DNA of 62,114 bases, from contig JAJTUP010000162.1 in the NCBI GenBank assembly GCA_021399435.1, forward strand, positions 1 through 62,114, written 5' to 3'. This document shows, in pieces, positions 11,353 to 23,017 of the stretch. This stretch comes from Diaporthe sp. PMI_573. Taxonomy: Eukaryota; Ascomycota; Sordariomycetes; Diaporthales; Diaporthaceae. Under the pieces are notes generated by a model. It made no database searches, was not told the DNA's origin, and saw only the letters and a program-made list of their open reading frames with translations. A program made the position numbers and the translations under genes. The first letter of the stretch is position 1. Each line of letters begins with the position of its first letter.

Positions 11353-14300
11353 ATTCAGTTAAGAGAGCCCCCTAGCTGGACTGGCTGCGGAGGAGCTCGC
11401 ATTAGCATCCACTACTTCGTCCCGCCTTTTCACTGCACTGTGTCTCTGGCAACGCCTTTCCTGCCTCTCTCAAAAGTTCTTCCTGGCGCTTTGCAGCAAC
11501 AGAACACAGCTCCACAGTTGCGGCACCTCTCGGGGGTCTTCCGGTTTAGCCGCTTCTCAGCAGTACACTGTCAGGGAGATGAGATTAGCAACATGCTCGA
11601 ACTGTTTGATAAATAGTATGCGGCTGCAAACAGCGAAGAGAGGGGCCTGAGTGTCACCCCATCGGCGTCGCAAACGAGCTGGGATAGATCTGGCACTTTA
11701 TATGCGGACGCCTTTCGCAAGATCAAGGTCGCCGGCTTGTTCGTAGACTTGCCCAAGTATGTCTCAAATTGTTGATGCGTCTTTCCCCATGCCTTCGTCC
11801 TCCACGTCTAAGGTTAAAATCTAGCATGAAATCAGATTTTGCGACCCGATATCTAGACCGTAATGTGTAACCCAATCCTAAAAGTACTGCTCGAGACCTT
11901 GTAATTAATTTGTTCTAGAAGGACCCTGAGAAAAGTATATTGGTACCACATGTAACGTGCTCGAGTCCCGCATGGCATGAGTGGCCTCAACTTTCCGCCA
12001 GGCATTATCCTTTTTGACTGATTCGAGACTGCCAACTCAAATACAAGTAGATGTACTTCCACGTCGATAGCTGAATCTCTAGTCGGTGTTTGGGACCGCC
12101 AAGAGATTTGGACACGATGTCCCGAAGTTCCTCCGGACAATACTGCCTCGTACGGCCTTGCAAGGCTGGGTCCGACAGACTGAAGCGTTGACAAGGGCTC
12201 GCATACAGCCACATCTTCAAATTGTGGCTATCTGCAGTTCACTGAAGATTGTCCAAAAGGGTCAGCCTTCTGCTCGGCTTTTGTCCACGAACAGCTTGAT
12301 ACATGCCAGCCAACAAAATATTCGTGACGAATAGCTATCAACACAAACAGCCAGTGTTGAGTCGGATATTCCGTAATCTTCTAGATATTCAAGATGCTGT
12401 ATCAAACGGTTTCAAGACAGCTTGGTGTTCTTTGCATCAGACCACCCCTCAGATTATGAGGTCAGCTGATCAGATTTCATTGAGCTGTTTGAAGCGAAGG
12501 GAGCAGCCTTGAAGTAGCGTTTATCCAAGTGCTTTTGCACGTCACTAGTGATCTAGTAACTCGATCACGTCTTACTAGACCGGCTTGTAGGTTAAATGAT
12601 CGTATTTAACTCGTAAATAATCTCTCTGTTTGTCAGGCAATAATGTTTGTGGCTGCTGCAGATACATGCAAAGCGTCCCAAATCACTGCCAAAGTCCAGC
12701 ATTAACGAGCCAGTCCTCACTATCTTATGTGGATGCACACCGACTTTGACGAGATTCTTGAGCAATGATTCCCCACGAATAGTGGTGCCGCGGGGCCAGA
12801 ACGAAACGGACCGGACTGTCGAATAGCCCACAGAATTCCCTAGTATTGCCTAACAAATGCCAGTGAATTTTCTAAGCTCTTGTTTTCGGGCAGAGAAGGA
12901 GAGGGGAGCGGATTGAACGACCTCGGGAATATTTTACGGCGTCTAGTAGAGAAATTGGAAATTGTGGACTCTTACTCTGGTAGTACTGATGGCAGGGAAT
13001 TATGGATCTTGATTTAGGAAATGCAGGGCAATTGCAGGCAAGCTGGCGGTAAAGAAGACTATGACGGGGAGCAGGACGTCCATGAGAGCAATTTTGGTGA
13101 TGCATATTGATGGCCATGGCACCTACTATGCATGAACAATGGGTGGATTCATAGGTCAGTTGATGGGCAGAGATTGGTACTACTTAGGGAGTGAAAGGCT
13201 CGAAAAGAATGATCTGAAAGGTTCCGAAATTGCGTGTAAAATGCAGCCTGCGATTAGAAAAAACGGCCCTCGAAATACCATTTATAGCAGACATTGAGTT
13301 TCTCAACACCTTAGGTCACAACATCGCTGCACCTGTCATTTGTGCTGATTGTCAAGTGACCGTGACATTTCAAACACGTGGGGCAAATTTATGTACGCAC
13401 CCAGGAACACATTGGTTTCTTTCTGATGCGGAACACCGCTGGATCCCTCGTTTCAGTGAAATGGGAATCTGACCATGCGGTTCCCCGGATAAACGATGAA
13501 TCTGAGCAGAGCTCGTTCCGATGCTTGCAACCCGAGTACGCCGCTGTGACAACGTGCCTTGTGTTTGTACCAAGGTTTCGTAAATGTCATCTCAAGATCT
13601 CGGAAGGCTTGGCAAGCAGGCTGAGATAATGGGTCACGTTACGTCCAATATCACCAGTCTATATTGGGCAGGTCCCGGGGAAGATGCCCCTTGCAATCAT
13701 CGCCCACCTCATCTCATCTTCAATCATTTACTACCGCCTAGTTCACACCATGGTTCGGGCCGCCCAGGGTCTCACAGGGTTTCTCCGCCATCGAATTGCG
13801 ACTGAACAAGTGGACGGAATCTGCATCACATTCTGGCCGGCTCTCTATGAGTGATGGGTCAGGCCTCTGCAATGATTTATTTGTGAGAAACCCGATGGTT
13901 CTTTCTGTGCCTACTGCTTCTTCTCGTGCAGGAGGACAAGATTCCGAGTCATTGCCACATGAACAGAGTATGTGATGCATCACACCGTCGCAGTACCGCA
14001 CACCAAGACGGGATTTGGAATTTAGAGTTCTTTGATGCGAGCGGCACGCCGGGATTGTCTTTCGTGCCACAGCCACTTGGGTTATAGGATTCAGACCGAT
14101 GGAAGCGTGACAAGGCAGAGATATGAGTCGTGCTGAAGCAGTGATTCTACGGGAATGTCACAGCTTGGAATATAGTTCGTCGACTTGTAGCAGCGACCAC
14201 TGAACGCGAGCCCCCTTTCTGGGTATCACCCCTCCCCCGAACGGCCCCTGCTGGGCTTAGCAGCCACGCCCGGTTTCCTCGGGACTGGCCCCCCTGTCCC

Positions 14301-14876
14301 CCTTCGGTCCCCTTGGGGTCCTTTTTCTTTATGCATGGTGTGCATAATTCCATCCGAGCGTTCACTGCCAACGGCCTTGTGGAGTTGGCCAGATCTTGGG
14401 TATGGCCACCAAATAAGGTTTTAGCTGTTTGTGCGTCCTCGGCGAGAACACCGTTCATCTCACACTCTAGTGTATCCCAAGACAATACTCAAAATGACTG
14501 TGCGGAGCGACGCAAAGGGAAGCCCCGCGAATGGCTGATTACCATCGGCGCTTGACGATACGGGTTTACACTTCTCGGTCGGTTCTCCGGTGGATCCTTG
14601 ATCCTTCACTCCCTACCGTTCTGATGGGACAGGCCTCCATAGAAACGCTGGGGCATTTGTGGTCATTCAAGGTTCAATCCTGACCTTTGGAAGTATCTTG
14701 AAGCAGCCTTTGGCTCACACGTGTGCTGCTCTCAATGATAACATCCTGGTGGCCTCCTCTCCCCACTTCTTTTCACCACCTTCCTTAACTTTCTCAAGCA
14801 TCACGAGCTATGAGCTCACCGCAGAGGCTGTCATCTGCACCCACAGGCTACAGGTTGCGGAGTCCGTGTACGGATC
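11353..14876. other. Long stretch without a supported gene
   Basis: No frame shows a known motif. A short plus-strand segment at about 11622-11760 has protein-like composition (SGTLYADAFRKIKVAGLFVD) but is closed on both sides and may be a fossil exon. The remaining small frames look like chance frames. 14500-14876 is the upstream flank of the rhodopsin-like gene. I see no tRNA, rRNA or clear terminal repeats. Confidence 0.4.
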
Positions 14877-16517
14877 ATGAGCGACACCGCGAGCTTCACA
14901 CCCGCTGCACCACCGCCATTAGGCGAGGTGTCAAATCCGTCAAACCCCACAGACGTTGGGCATACCGCCGCCCTGGTGGTGACCGCGATTTGCCCAGCTG
15001 TGGTCAACATCCTTTTCTTCATACACGCCTATGTAAAGCTACGTTTAAAACAAGGCAAATTACTTGCTGAAGATTGTAAGGCTTATAGCCTCCTTCCAAT
15101 AGAGAGACTTTCAATTCTGATGTTTAGCAGGGTTCTGTTTAGCAGCATGGGTATGTCAAACAACATGGACAACGACTTTCTCCTACGCGCTGACATCTTC
15201 AGATTTTCACCAATGCCCTGAGCAGTTCCATGCTATCGCGTGAGTCTGGACCTTCCTATTCTCCGATAGGTGTCATTAAGTTGCTGACAAGATGAAGTGA
15301 CCCTCCATGGCGGGGGGCAGAATATATGGGACATGAGCCTCGAGAAATATACCGAATTCTTGAAAGTATGATTAACCAGAAAGGCCTCCATTGAGAGGAA
15401 CAAAAGACTGACATCAGTTTCCGCAGTGGCTGTACATCAGCAGCTGTGTTTACAGTCCAGCCGCATTTTTCACTAAAGCTACATTGCTGTTACTCATTGC
15501 TCGTGTCTTCTCCGTCAAGCCGATGTTCTCCAGAGGGGTGAAGATTTTCATATGCACGCTGGCCTTGGCTTACCTTCCGGTCCAAGGTCTGAAGGCTTTC
15601 ATCTGCACTCCTATCGCAGCTTTCTGGGAGCCAACATTTACGGATGTCGCGACCGGAAAGAACCCTTACTGCCTCAGCCAAGCCCAGCTATTCATGTGCG
15701 ACATTTCGATTGCCATAGTCACTGATGTGATCATCCTCATTCTTCCGATCCCGCTGGTCTGGGAAATGCGAGCACCTCGGAGGCAGAAAATCAAAATGAT
15801 AATTTTGCTTGGGGCTGGTGGTGCTGCGACGGCGTCGACAGTCGTCAGGGCCTACCTCAATGTCCGATACTTGCATTCGAAAAGTAGGTGAGCCGGTACA
15901 TTATGTCAACCATCCTTGTTTGGCATCAATATCTACAGGCCTTTCTTGGATATGATCTGACAATCTCACCAGATGTTCCCGCCGATTTCGCAATGACAAT
16001 AGTAACGACCATCCTCGAACTATCCGTCGGTTTCGCCTGTGTCTGCCTTCCGTCGGCGAAATTCGTATTCGACAGAGCGACGTCGTCACTCGACCACGCT
16101 CACCAGACATGGTTCGGCAGGGAGAAACCAGCCGCCCGAGAACGCAAACTAAGCAGCACAGTGTCGACCTACTGGGAATCGATTCTGTCTAAGGTGACTA
16201 CGACAACAACACGACCGGGCAGTACGATAGCAGGGGGTCTTCAGTCGTCCAGAGCTTCCCGACCATGGAGGCGTGGACATGATATCGAGCTTGGCTTTAG
16301 CAGCGAACCGGTCGTTTTCCAGCAGCGCCTTGATGTCCCCAGCCTGAGGTCAACATCTGACGCGAGATCCTGCACCAGCCGAGGTGGCGACCATCGGGGT
16401 CTGTCGGATGCAGAGTTTGCGCATTGCATGGAGGAGATCTCATCCCAAAAAGGTCAAGACGATGATTTTACAGATAGCAGGAAAGATTCTGATCTCAACT
16501 TGGAGGATGCCAAGTGA
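14877..16517 (+). CDS. Fungal rhodopsin-like integral membrane protein (seven helices)
   Basis: Matches the Pezizomycotina rhodopsin-domain membrane protein family (no retinal Lys implied; role unknown, often compared to PTH11-like receptors). Exons: 14877-15075, 15131-15239, about 15298-15365, 15427-15883 and 15973-16517. Recognisable blocks are the first helix (TAALVVTAICPAVVNILFF), WFCLAAWVCQTTWTTTFSYA, NIWDMSLEKYTEFLK, the TKATLLLLIARVF helix, NPYCLSQAQLFMCDISIAIV, DVIILILPIPLVW, and a late helix (ELSVGFACVCLPS), then a Ser-rich cytoplasmic tail. Introns 1, 3 and 4 are in phase with GT-AG ends. The exon 2 to exon 3 junction is off by one base with every GT-AG pair I tried, so either a base has been lost or that junction is misread. 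It may be a young pseudogene. Confidence 0.7.
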
Positions 16518-17027
16518 TGGGCCGTAACGAGGGCAGGAACCCTTGGCGGTGTATTAATATTAGGGTCGAGACCAATGTGAACTTCATTCTTTGAGGGAGA
16601 AATGGCCCCGAAAGACACAACTTCCTGCGACTGTTCACCAAAATAGGGAAATTAGTACTGTGCTTGCATTGTGTAGAACATGTCTGTAAATTACATTGTC
16701 TACAACAGCTTGTTCCCATGGCAAGCTTCGGACGGGATCATTCGAGAGTCCGAAACACCAGGCGGTCCAACCTTATTCGGTCGGCTTTTCCGCGTCTTGG
16801 GGCCTAAACGCGCTCGCGATCCAGGTGGATGCCGAGGAGCCGATGGTTTCGGCCGGAATACCCGTGAGATACCAGGCAGACGCCCGGTATCCTATTGACC
16901 TGCACATGAGCAGCTTTATTCATTGCCTCCACATTTACAAGTAACCCCGTGCACTTTGCTGAAACTTTCCATAGTAAAGGCGAACCAGACTGCAGTACAG
17001 ACAAAATTGGCTGCCTTGACTGCGACT
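16518..17027. other. Intergenic; no gene seen
   Basis: Lies between the rhodopsin-like gene and the P450 remnant. Only short frames; nothing recognised. Confidence 0.4.
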
Positions 17028-19049
17028 GTGGATGTGCTCCACAGCAATGCTCCAGTCGTGTTCCTTGCGCTCGCCCATGCGGCGTTCTCTCATGTTCAGA
17101 ATAGGAGAAAACTACCGTTACCCCCAAAGCCGCCAGGCTTTCCCGTGCTCGGTAACACAATCGATTTTGTTCAAGCAGCAAAGAAGAACAAGATACATCT
17201 GCTGCTTTAGAGATGGGCAGAATAGTACGGTGAGATTATGTGATTGTAGGTTGGACCTATGATAAGCTACTATTTGAACTCCGATTAGGCTGTGAAAGTG
17301 GGTGCGCCTCTGCAGTGTGGACATTTCAGTCGAGGACAGGATTCAGCTGAATTTCCACACCCTCCCTAGGCACTGTTTGACAAGTCGTCTGCTCAAACAT
17401 CAGAACGGCCGAGATGGATCGTCAGCAACGAGCAGCTTTGCAATAAATGGAACGTTCTACTGCTTCCTGCCAGTGATGCCAGTTGGAAGGTAAGTTGCTT
17501 CACAGAGCCAAGCACAGCCTGCAGTTAAAAAAAAAAAGATTAGCTTCAGCGGAGGCCGGTCCATTCGGAAATGACAAGTGTGCCCATGGCAAATGCCGGT
17601 GTACCGTAAGCGTGCTCTCTTCTGGACCATGATAAAATATGAAAGCACAAGGAAGCTAACAAGAAACACAGGTTCCTCCATTTTGAGACAGCGTAAGGCA
17701 TCCTCAAGTCTGTCGTGCTTCCGTTTTATCAGGATAACGATCGCACACTCCATATTTTATGAAACCAGGGGCGAATACTATTAGAAGCAACTGATTCCTG
17801 ATGCTAACGTGGAAATATGAATAGAAAGTTTTTGCACGAGGTGGCGCATGATCCTCATGCCGGCACGAACTACCAAGATTTGTGGACGCAAGTCGGGCGT
17901 TACACATACAGTAACTTTGCCATGCAGGCATTCGGATTCAGCAGTATGTTCTGGTTTGCCCTGCTCAATATATTCACAAAATTGTACCCCAACCACTGGC
18001 GCACTTCACTCGGTTGATTTTGCTACCAAATTCAAAGTGCTGACAAGACCCAAGTCGACTCAGCTGCTGACGAGAGAATCCAATACATTCATGAGTCTGG
18101 TGCTCTTCAGATATTCGGCACGCTCCCCGGATCACACATCGTCGATATTCTTCCAATCCTTGATCGACTGCCTCTCTGGCTGAAACCTTGGGAACGATCT
18201 GCTCGAGATCGTTTCCTCAAGGACCTCCAGTGGTGCAGACACCACATGATCCAGGTGCAAAAGGAGGACAACCCTCACAACAACTTCTCGATGCTGAAGC
18301 GAATCCTCGCGGACGAAAAGCGCCTGGGTCTCTCTAGTAACGACGAGGCCGCGTTCCTGAGCATGCAGCTGATCATCGGAGCGGCTGATACCAGCCGCAT
18401 GTCAACATGGTCTTTTCTCGAGGCGATGATGACGTATCCCGAGGTCTTGAAACGTGGACAGGAGCTTCTGGATGTGACGGTTGGCGACAGAGTACCGGAG
18501 TGGGAGGACCTAGACTCCCTGCCGTACGTCAGGTGCTTGATGAAAGAAGTGTGGCGCTGGAGGCCGCCAGTTGCCCTGGGACATCCGCACACGACGACCA
18601 GGGAGCTCGTATACAAGGGAATGCGAATCCCAGCTGGTGCAAGGCTTCACCTCAATGCCTGGGCAATTCACCACTCGCCGAGCCGCCACTCTGACCCAGA
18701 GGTCTTTGATCCGACCCGGTATGAGGACGATGCACTCACAAGCCAACAGAGTGCTAACCTACCCGATCCCACCAAGCGCGACCACTTTTCCTTCGGGGCG
18801 GGAAGGAGGATCTGCCCTGGCTTGCACGTCGCAGAGAGGTCACTCGGGGTTGCTATCATGCGGATCCTGTGGGCTTTCGATATCGGGATTGCTCCTCCGG
18901 CGAAGCTGCCTCTGAACCCGAGTGACTACCGCGGCTTCATGCCTGGTAATCCAGGGGTGGATCTGCCCGTGACGCTCACGGTGAGAAGCGAGAAGAAGAG
19001 ACAGATCATAGATGCTTACTGGGCGGCTCAGCAGGCGAAAGGGTATTAG
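17028..19049 (+). pseudogene. Cytochrome P450 pseudogene (5' half broken, 3' half open)
   Basis: The N-terminal anchor and proline hinge (RKLPLPPKPPGFPVLGN) are readable from about 17028, where a GTG stands where ATG would be expected. Two in-frame TAG codons (17208-17210, 17223-17225) interrupt LLL-RWAE-YGE, where Gln would be expected. Later exons are recognisable: 17370-17489 (ALFDKSSAQTSERPRW), a short FLHFETA piece near 17672, and about 17825-17940 (KFLHEVAHDPHAG). The 3' part is open from about 18030 to 19049: I-helix LIIGAADTSRMSTW, ExxR in KEVWRWRPP, FDPTRY, and the haem loop FSFGAGRRICPG. The lost start and two stops rule out a normal product. The family resembles multi-step secondary-metabolite P450s of the O-methylsterigmatocystin oxidoreductase kind (inference). 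Confidence 0.82.
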
Positions 19050-20227
19050 GGATTCCGAAAGGATGGTGCATGGCGGCATTTTAGTCACTGAGGCACCCAC
19101 AGAATGTCTGTACCGGCATAGATGGAAACGGAAAGCGACTTAATGACACCACGTGTGTTTCCGTACATATGCGAGAGGACCAAAGGAGCGATTAGTGACG
19201 TCGAAGTCTCGGCCAAGTGAAGCATCCTTGGTTGGACAAGTCTGTTGAATCGCCGATGCTCGAGCAATATGCGCATTGTTTTGAACTTACGATTGATTCT
19301 GTATGTTTGAACAAACCATGATCGACTCTCTCATGCCTTTTTCGAAATCCCCCTTACATAGTTAGCAACAAAGAGCCTCAGTCCTCTCAAAGTTGCTTCT
19401 GACGTTTATGTCGCATCTGGAGAACGCCGAGCCTTTATGAATAAGCGCGAAAGGAGTCATCACGTGGATTTCATTTACTCGCGTGGCTACATGAGAGATT
19501 TCATCCTGTCTTGCAGTATTCAGGGCTATGTTCCGGTTTACGTATACAATGATATCGAGGCTGAAAAGTCTTCCACCTAGGTCACGGAAGCAAATCGTCC
19601 AGACGTTGCTCGCTTGGACTCTGAGCCTTTAGGTTATCGAAGCTCAGAAGCATTCCCTTTCGAATGATGTCTTGCTCAAGCGAGTGGTGAAATGCTATGC
19701 AACTTTGATATTATGCCAATATCAATATGATGCTGTCCATTCAATCCTGCCAATATAAAGCGGTGTTCCTGGCCAGGGACCGCCTCTTTCCCAAGGATGT
19801 ATTCTCATGGATGCTGTATGATCTGAGCTTGTTATTTGATTCGACTGTTCTTTGTGAGACATGTGGTACGTGAGAAGCCGTTGCCCAGCCGATTCAGTTG
19901 TCACGTTTCTCAGCAGCTGAGAATAATACCCTCAAGTGCGGGAAGGGAATTAGCGGAAGATCAGAAGCGGAGGTGGCTGAGACAGCCTGAAATATTATGG
20001 TCATAGCTTCTTACGTAAATATTAGTATACTTTCGCGGGTCAAGACTGACACTGTATGGGTAGCTCACTCGTAGGTATTGTTTGAATAGAGAGCAAACTC
20101 TGACGGGAAAGGACAACAAACCAAATTTGTCCCTAAATATGTGTAGAATCCGCCAGTAATTTTCAAGAGAGGCTTCATGGCCATTTCTCTGACAATCGGG
20201 GGACGGATTTTTCATATTCTTCAATTT
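19050..20227. other. Intergenic; nothing recognised
   Basis: AT-leaning sequence with only short random frames; no motif, TIR or RNA gene could be supported. Confidence 0.4.
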
Positions 20228-21377
20228 TCATGTGTCATGGTGGCGTTGCGAGCGTTCCCACCCGGGGACACAGGCGGACTCTTCCGAAACAACCTGCCTT
20301 GCTGTCAGAAGCTGCGTCCCCAGCTTCATCGTCGATACGTACCATTCCTCGAAAGAGTCCTGGCAGCCCGAACCGCCTTCCATAGTCCGTCTCATAGGCC
20401 TCGAAGAAACAACATGTGGGGATCGACCTGTGCTCCCGAAGCCGGCAGAACTCCTGCAACTTATCTCGTAGAAGCTGGTTGTCGTATCCCAAGGCCTTCA
20501 GCACGCCGCGATGAGAGCCAGCGAGGAACATTAGACTCGCGACAAAGTTAGCTACCCCATGCATTCTGGTGCCCCTGAAGGGTGAGCCGAGCGCTACGAA
20601 GCCGGAGGTACATCGGGGGAGGTATCGAAATTTGTCTTCGCGATCTGCAAACAAGAGTGCCTATGCGCATCAAGGACAGCATTGTCAGTGGAGGACACAG
20701 CGAGAACCTTTCGGGACTCACATGCTGGATTACGAGGCCGCCAAGGCTATGTCCGACAAAAACCACCGGACGGTCCTGCAACCCTTCGCGAAAAGTGTGC
20801 AAATTGCGGACAAGATCCTCCCCGCAAAGTTCGAGCCTAGTTTTCGGGGCATTGGCGTGCCATCTAGAGTCGTAGTTGTAGACCATAATCCTCGCTTTCG
20901 GGACCACTATTGGCAGCATGCAGGGGTCTTTCATCCAGTTCACCGACGAACCAGGCCGAGCCTTGTCTCGCCAGGTCCATGACCAGTCGACATTCGAGCC
21001 GAGACCGTGTACGGCGACGATGCTGCAATTCGTCTTCAGCAACCTCGCAGGAAAGGACCGTTGTGAGGAAGGAAGGAACACACTCCACCTCAGCTTGCGT
21101 AGTTTCTTCACGGGTGTCGGCAGTGGGATCGGGGTATAGAACATCGAACGGCGAGCGGTTTTGGGTACTCTAAGGTGGTCATTAGCATTCTGAGGAACAC
21201 TTCATGAGTCTGGTCTTCACTTACCACTGCCGTATCCGACGGCGGACCATCAGAGGCGGCATCTGGGAGATGTGGAACGTGCGCAGTCGGGAACCAGCGT
21301 CGGTGCCAAAGATGGGCTAAAATAATCGCCGTAGCTAGAAAGAGAAGCGGCGGAGCGCTCAACAGATCCACGCCCAT
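20228..21377 (-). CDS. Alpha/beta hydrolase (SERAC1/DUF676-like, STAND-associated type)
   Basis: Proposed exons: 21377-21225, 21189-20722, 20660-20343 and 20293-20228, about 334 residues. Exon 1 is an N-terminal membrane anchor (LLFLATAIILAHLWHRRW). Exon 2 has IVAVHGLGSNVDWSWTW and the nucleophile elbow VFVGHSLGGLVIQH (catalytic Ser). Exon 3 has FADREDKFRYLP, FVALGSPFRGT and FFEAYETDYGRRFGLPG; exon 4 begins VVSEESACVPGWER. Introns of 61 and 49 bp (GT-AG) are in phase and give the exact order seen in fungal serine hydrolases that often front NACHT or ankyrin proteins. The first intron would be only 35 bp. If that is wrong, the gene starts at 21144 (268 residues, no anchor). The short C-terminus and missing HFKLN-type end suggest slight truncation. 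Substrate unknown. Confidence 0.72.
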
Positions 21378-23017
21378 TACGATCCGAGTTAGTGGGTTTC
21401 GATCGTGTCAATGGTCCTCGGTTTAGCGCGGACTGCTCTCGATGATGTAGACGGGTTGTGAATCACCCCCGCGATAACAAGAGCAGTGTTGCTTGCCAAA
21501 TATGATCTTCGGCGGGCGCATGTAGACCGCCGATCGGATTCTTATGGTGACGAGCCGACCCATCAAGCGCAGCATCCTGAAAGGTGCTCTTAAGCCAGGT
21601 TGCGGACTGGATACCCATGTGCAAATTGTCCTCCCTCCCATTCGCTGGTTCAATCTCCTGATCTCCCTCACGTACACCACAGGTGCAAGCTGGCAGAGCA
21701 TAGCCTGCAGGGGGCTTTGTGCCCTCACTGTTTCCCGTGGATGACAGCATCAAAGGCCAGCTTGAAGATCCCCACAGACGAGCAAGTCTGGTTGAGCGGG
21801 CTATGTTTGCCGCTGAGTGAGATGCACACATCTAGCTGCGTTCGTATCGTCGCCTCTATGTCTTAATACGAAGGCGCCCGCTTCATTTGACTCCCTATTC
21901 TGGCAGTACTGACTGTAGATCTCGCAAGCCTCAAGCTGAGGATCATCAAACCACAAAACAAAGATGGTTTTGTGGTTGGCAGATTGCTCACACATTACGG
22001 TTGTTTACGTAAGTATCGTAAAGAAATTGCGAGTGGTATGGCAGCCATGGCGAGCACAATTGGTTGACCATGACATTTACACAGTGAGCGTCTTGGGGCT
22101 AAGCCATACCAAGGTGCGCAGACTAGAGGTATGTGGCCTCTGAGTTTCGCTTGCGGTCATGAGACCACATGGAACTACTTTGTAGACAGCCAGAGTATCG
22201 TCTCATTTGGCCGGGTGGATATTGCTTTACCACCTGCTTAGGTAGCAGTTCACTGCTGGGGATTTGCACATGTTGCAGACACAGACAAAGATTGCGGCTC
22301 TGGCACACTCATCCACGTCACAGGATGTTATTGTCCCCATATGCACTCGAATTGATCAGGGTGAAGGGCCATTATCAACAGGACCAAAGCTGTTATTGAC
22401 CTGCTGCTAGCGTCCGTGCTTACGTGATCAATCCCGCCAACCACCCTAGACAAGCACGCAAGGTCCCCCTTTTTCATGCGCGGCTCCCCATTCTCCGGCT
22501 CGACGCGGGGCGAGACGCGCACAACCTGCCGACAACGCGTCAACTGCAAGTTTCGCGACACCGTCAATTAAACCTCGCCAACGGTCGCATCGAATGAGCT
22601 AGACCCTTGACCTGGACCCTTGGCTCGCTCTCTACACCATCACCACCGAGACCTGTCCCCTTCCGCCTGCTTTCGCTCAGAGCATGCGGCCAGCAAGACA
22701 CCATCGTTTGTCTCCCTTCTCTTCACTCTGACGTGCATGACGACGTTCTTTCCAGGTGGCCTTATCGTTGTCACCCACACAATCAGGGTCGACTCGTTCG
22801 AGAGCACCCTGTTGTCTGAGTGTCAGGCTGCAAGTTGGGCCGGACGACCCGAACCTTGACTGTTGCGACTGCCCTTGGCCGCCTTGACCAAACCGTTGTG
22901 ACCGCGCCGTCGACCACGATTTCGACCGCCGCGATTTCCACAACAACTCAATCCTCTCAGCTTCTCTCCCTCCCTCAAACGAAATCACGGTAGGAACCGT
23001 TGACGCACATTCCCAAA
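21378..23017. other. Intergenic, including the APSES gene 5' region
   Basis: No supported gene. A minus-strand segment near 21890-21990 (KTIFVLWFDDPQLEACEIY) looks protein-like but is isolated. 22440-23017 is GC-rich with pyrimidine-rich tracts, consistent with the promoter and 5' leader of the gene starting at 23018. Confidence 0.4.

Noticed and set aside
11853..12334. Overlapping 70-119 codon frames on both strands
   Set aside because: No family motif, no codon bias evident, no consistent intron structure.
14147..14485. 112-codon minus-strand frame
   Set aside because: Low-complexity Gly/Arg-rich translation, no homology-like blocks, no splice partners.
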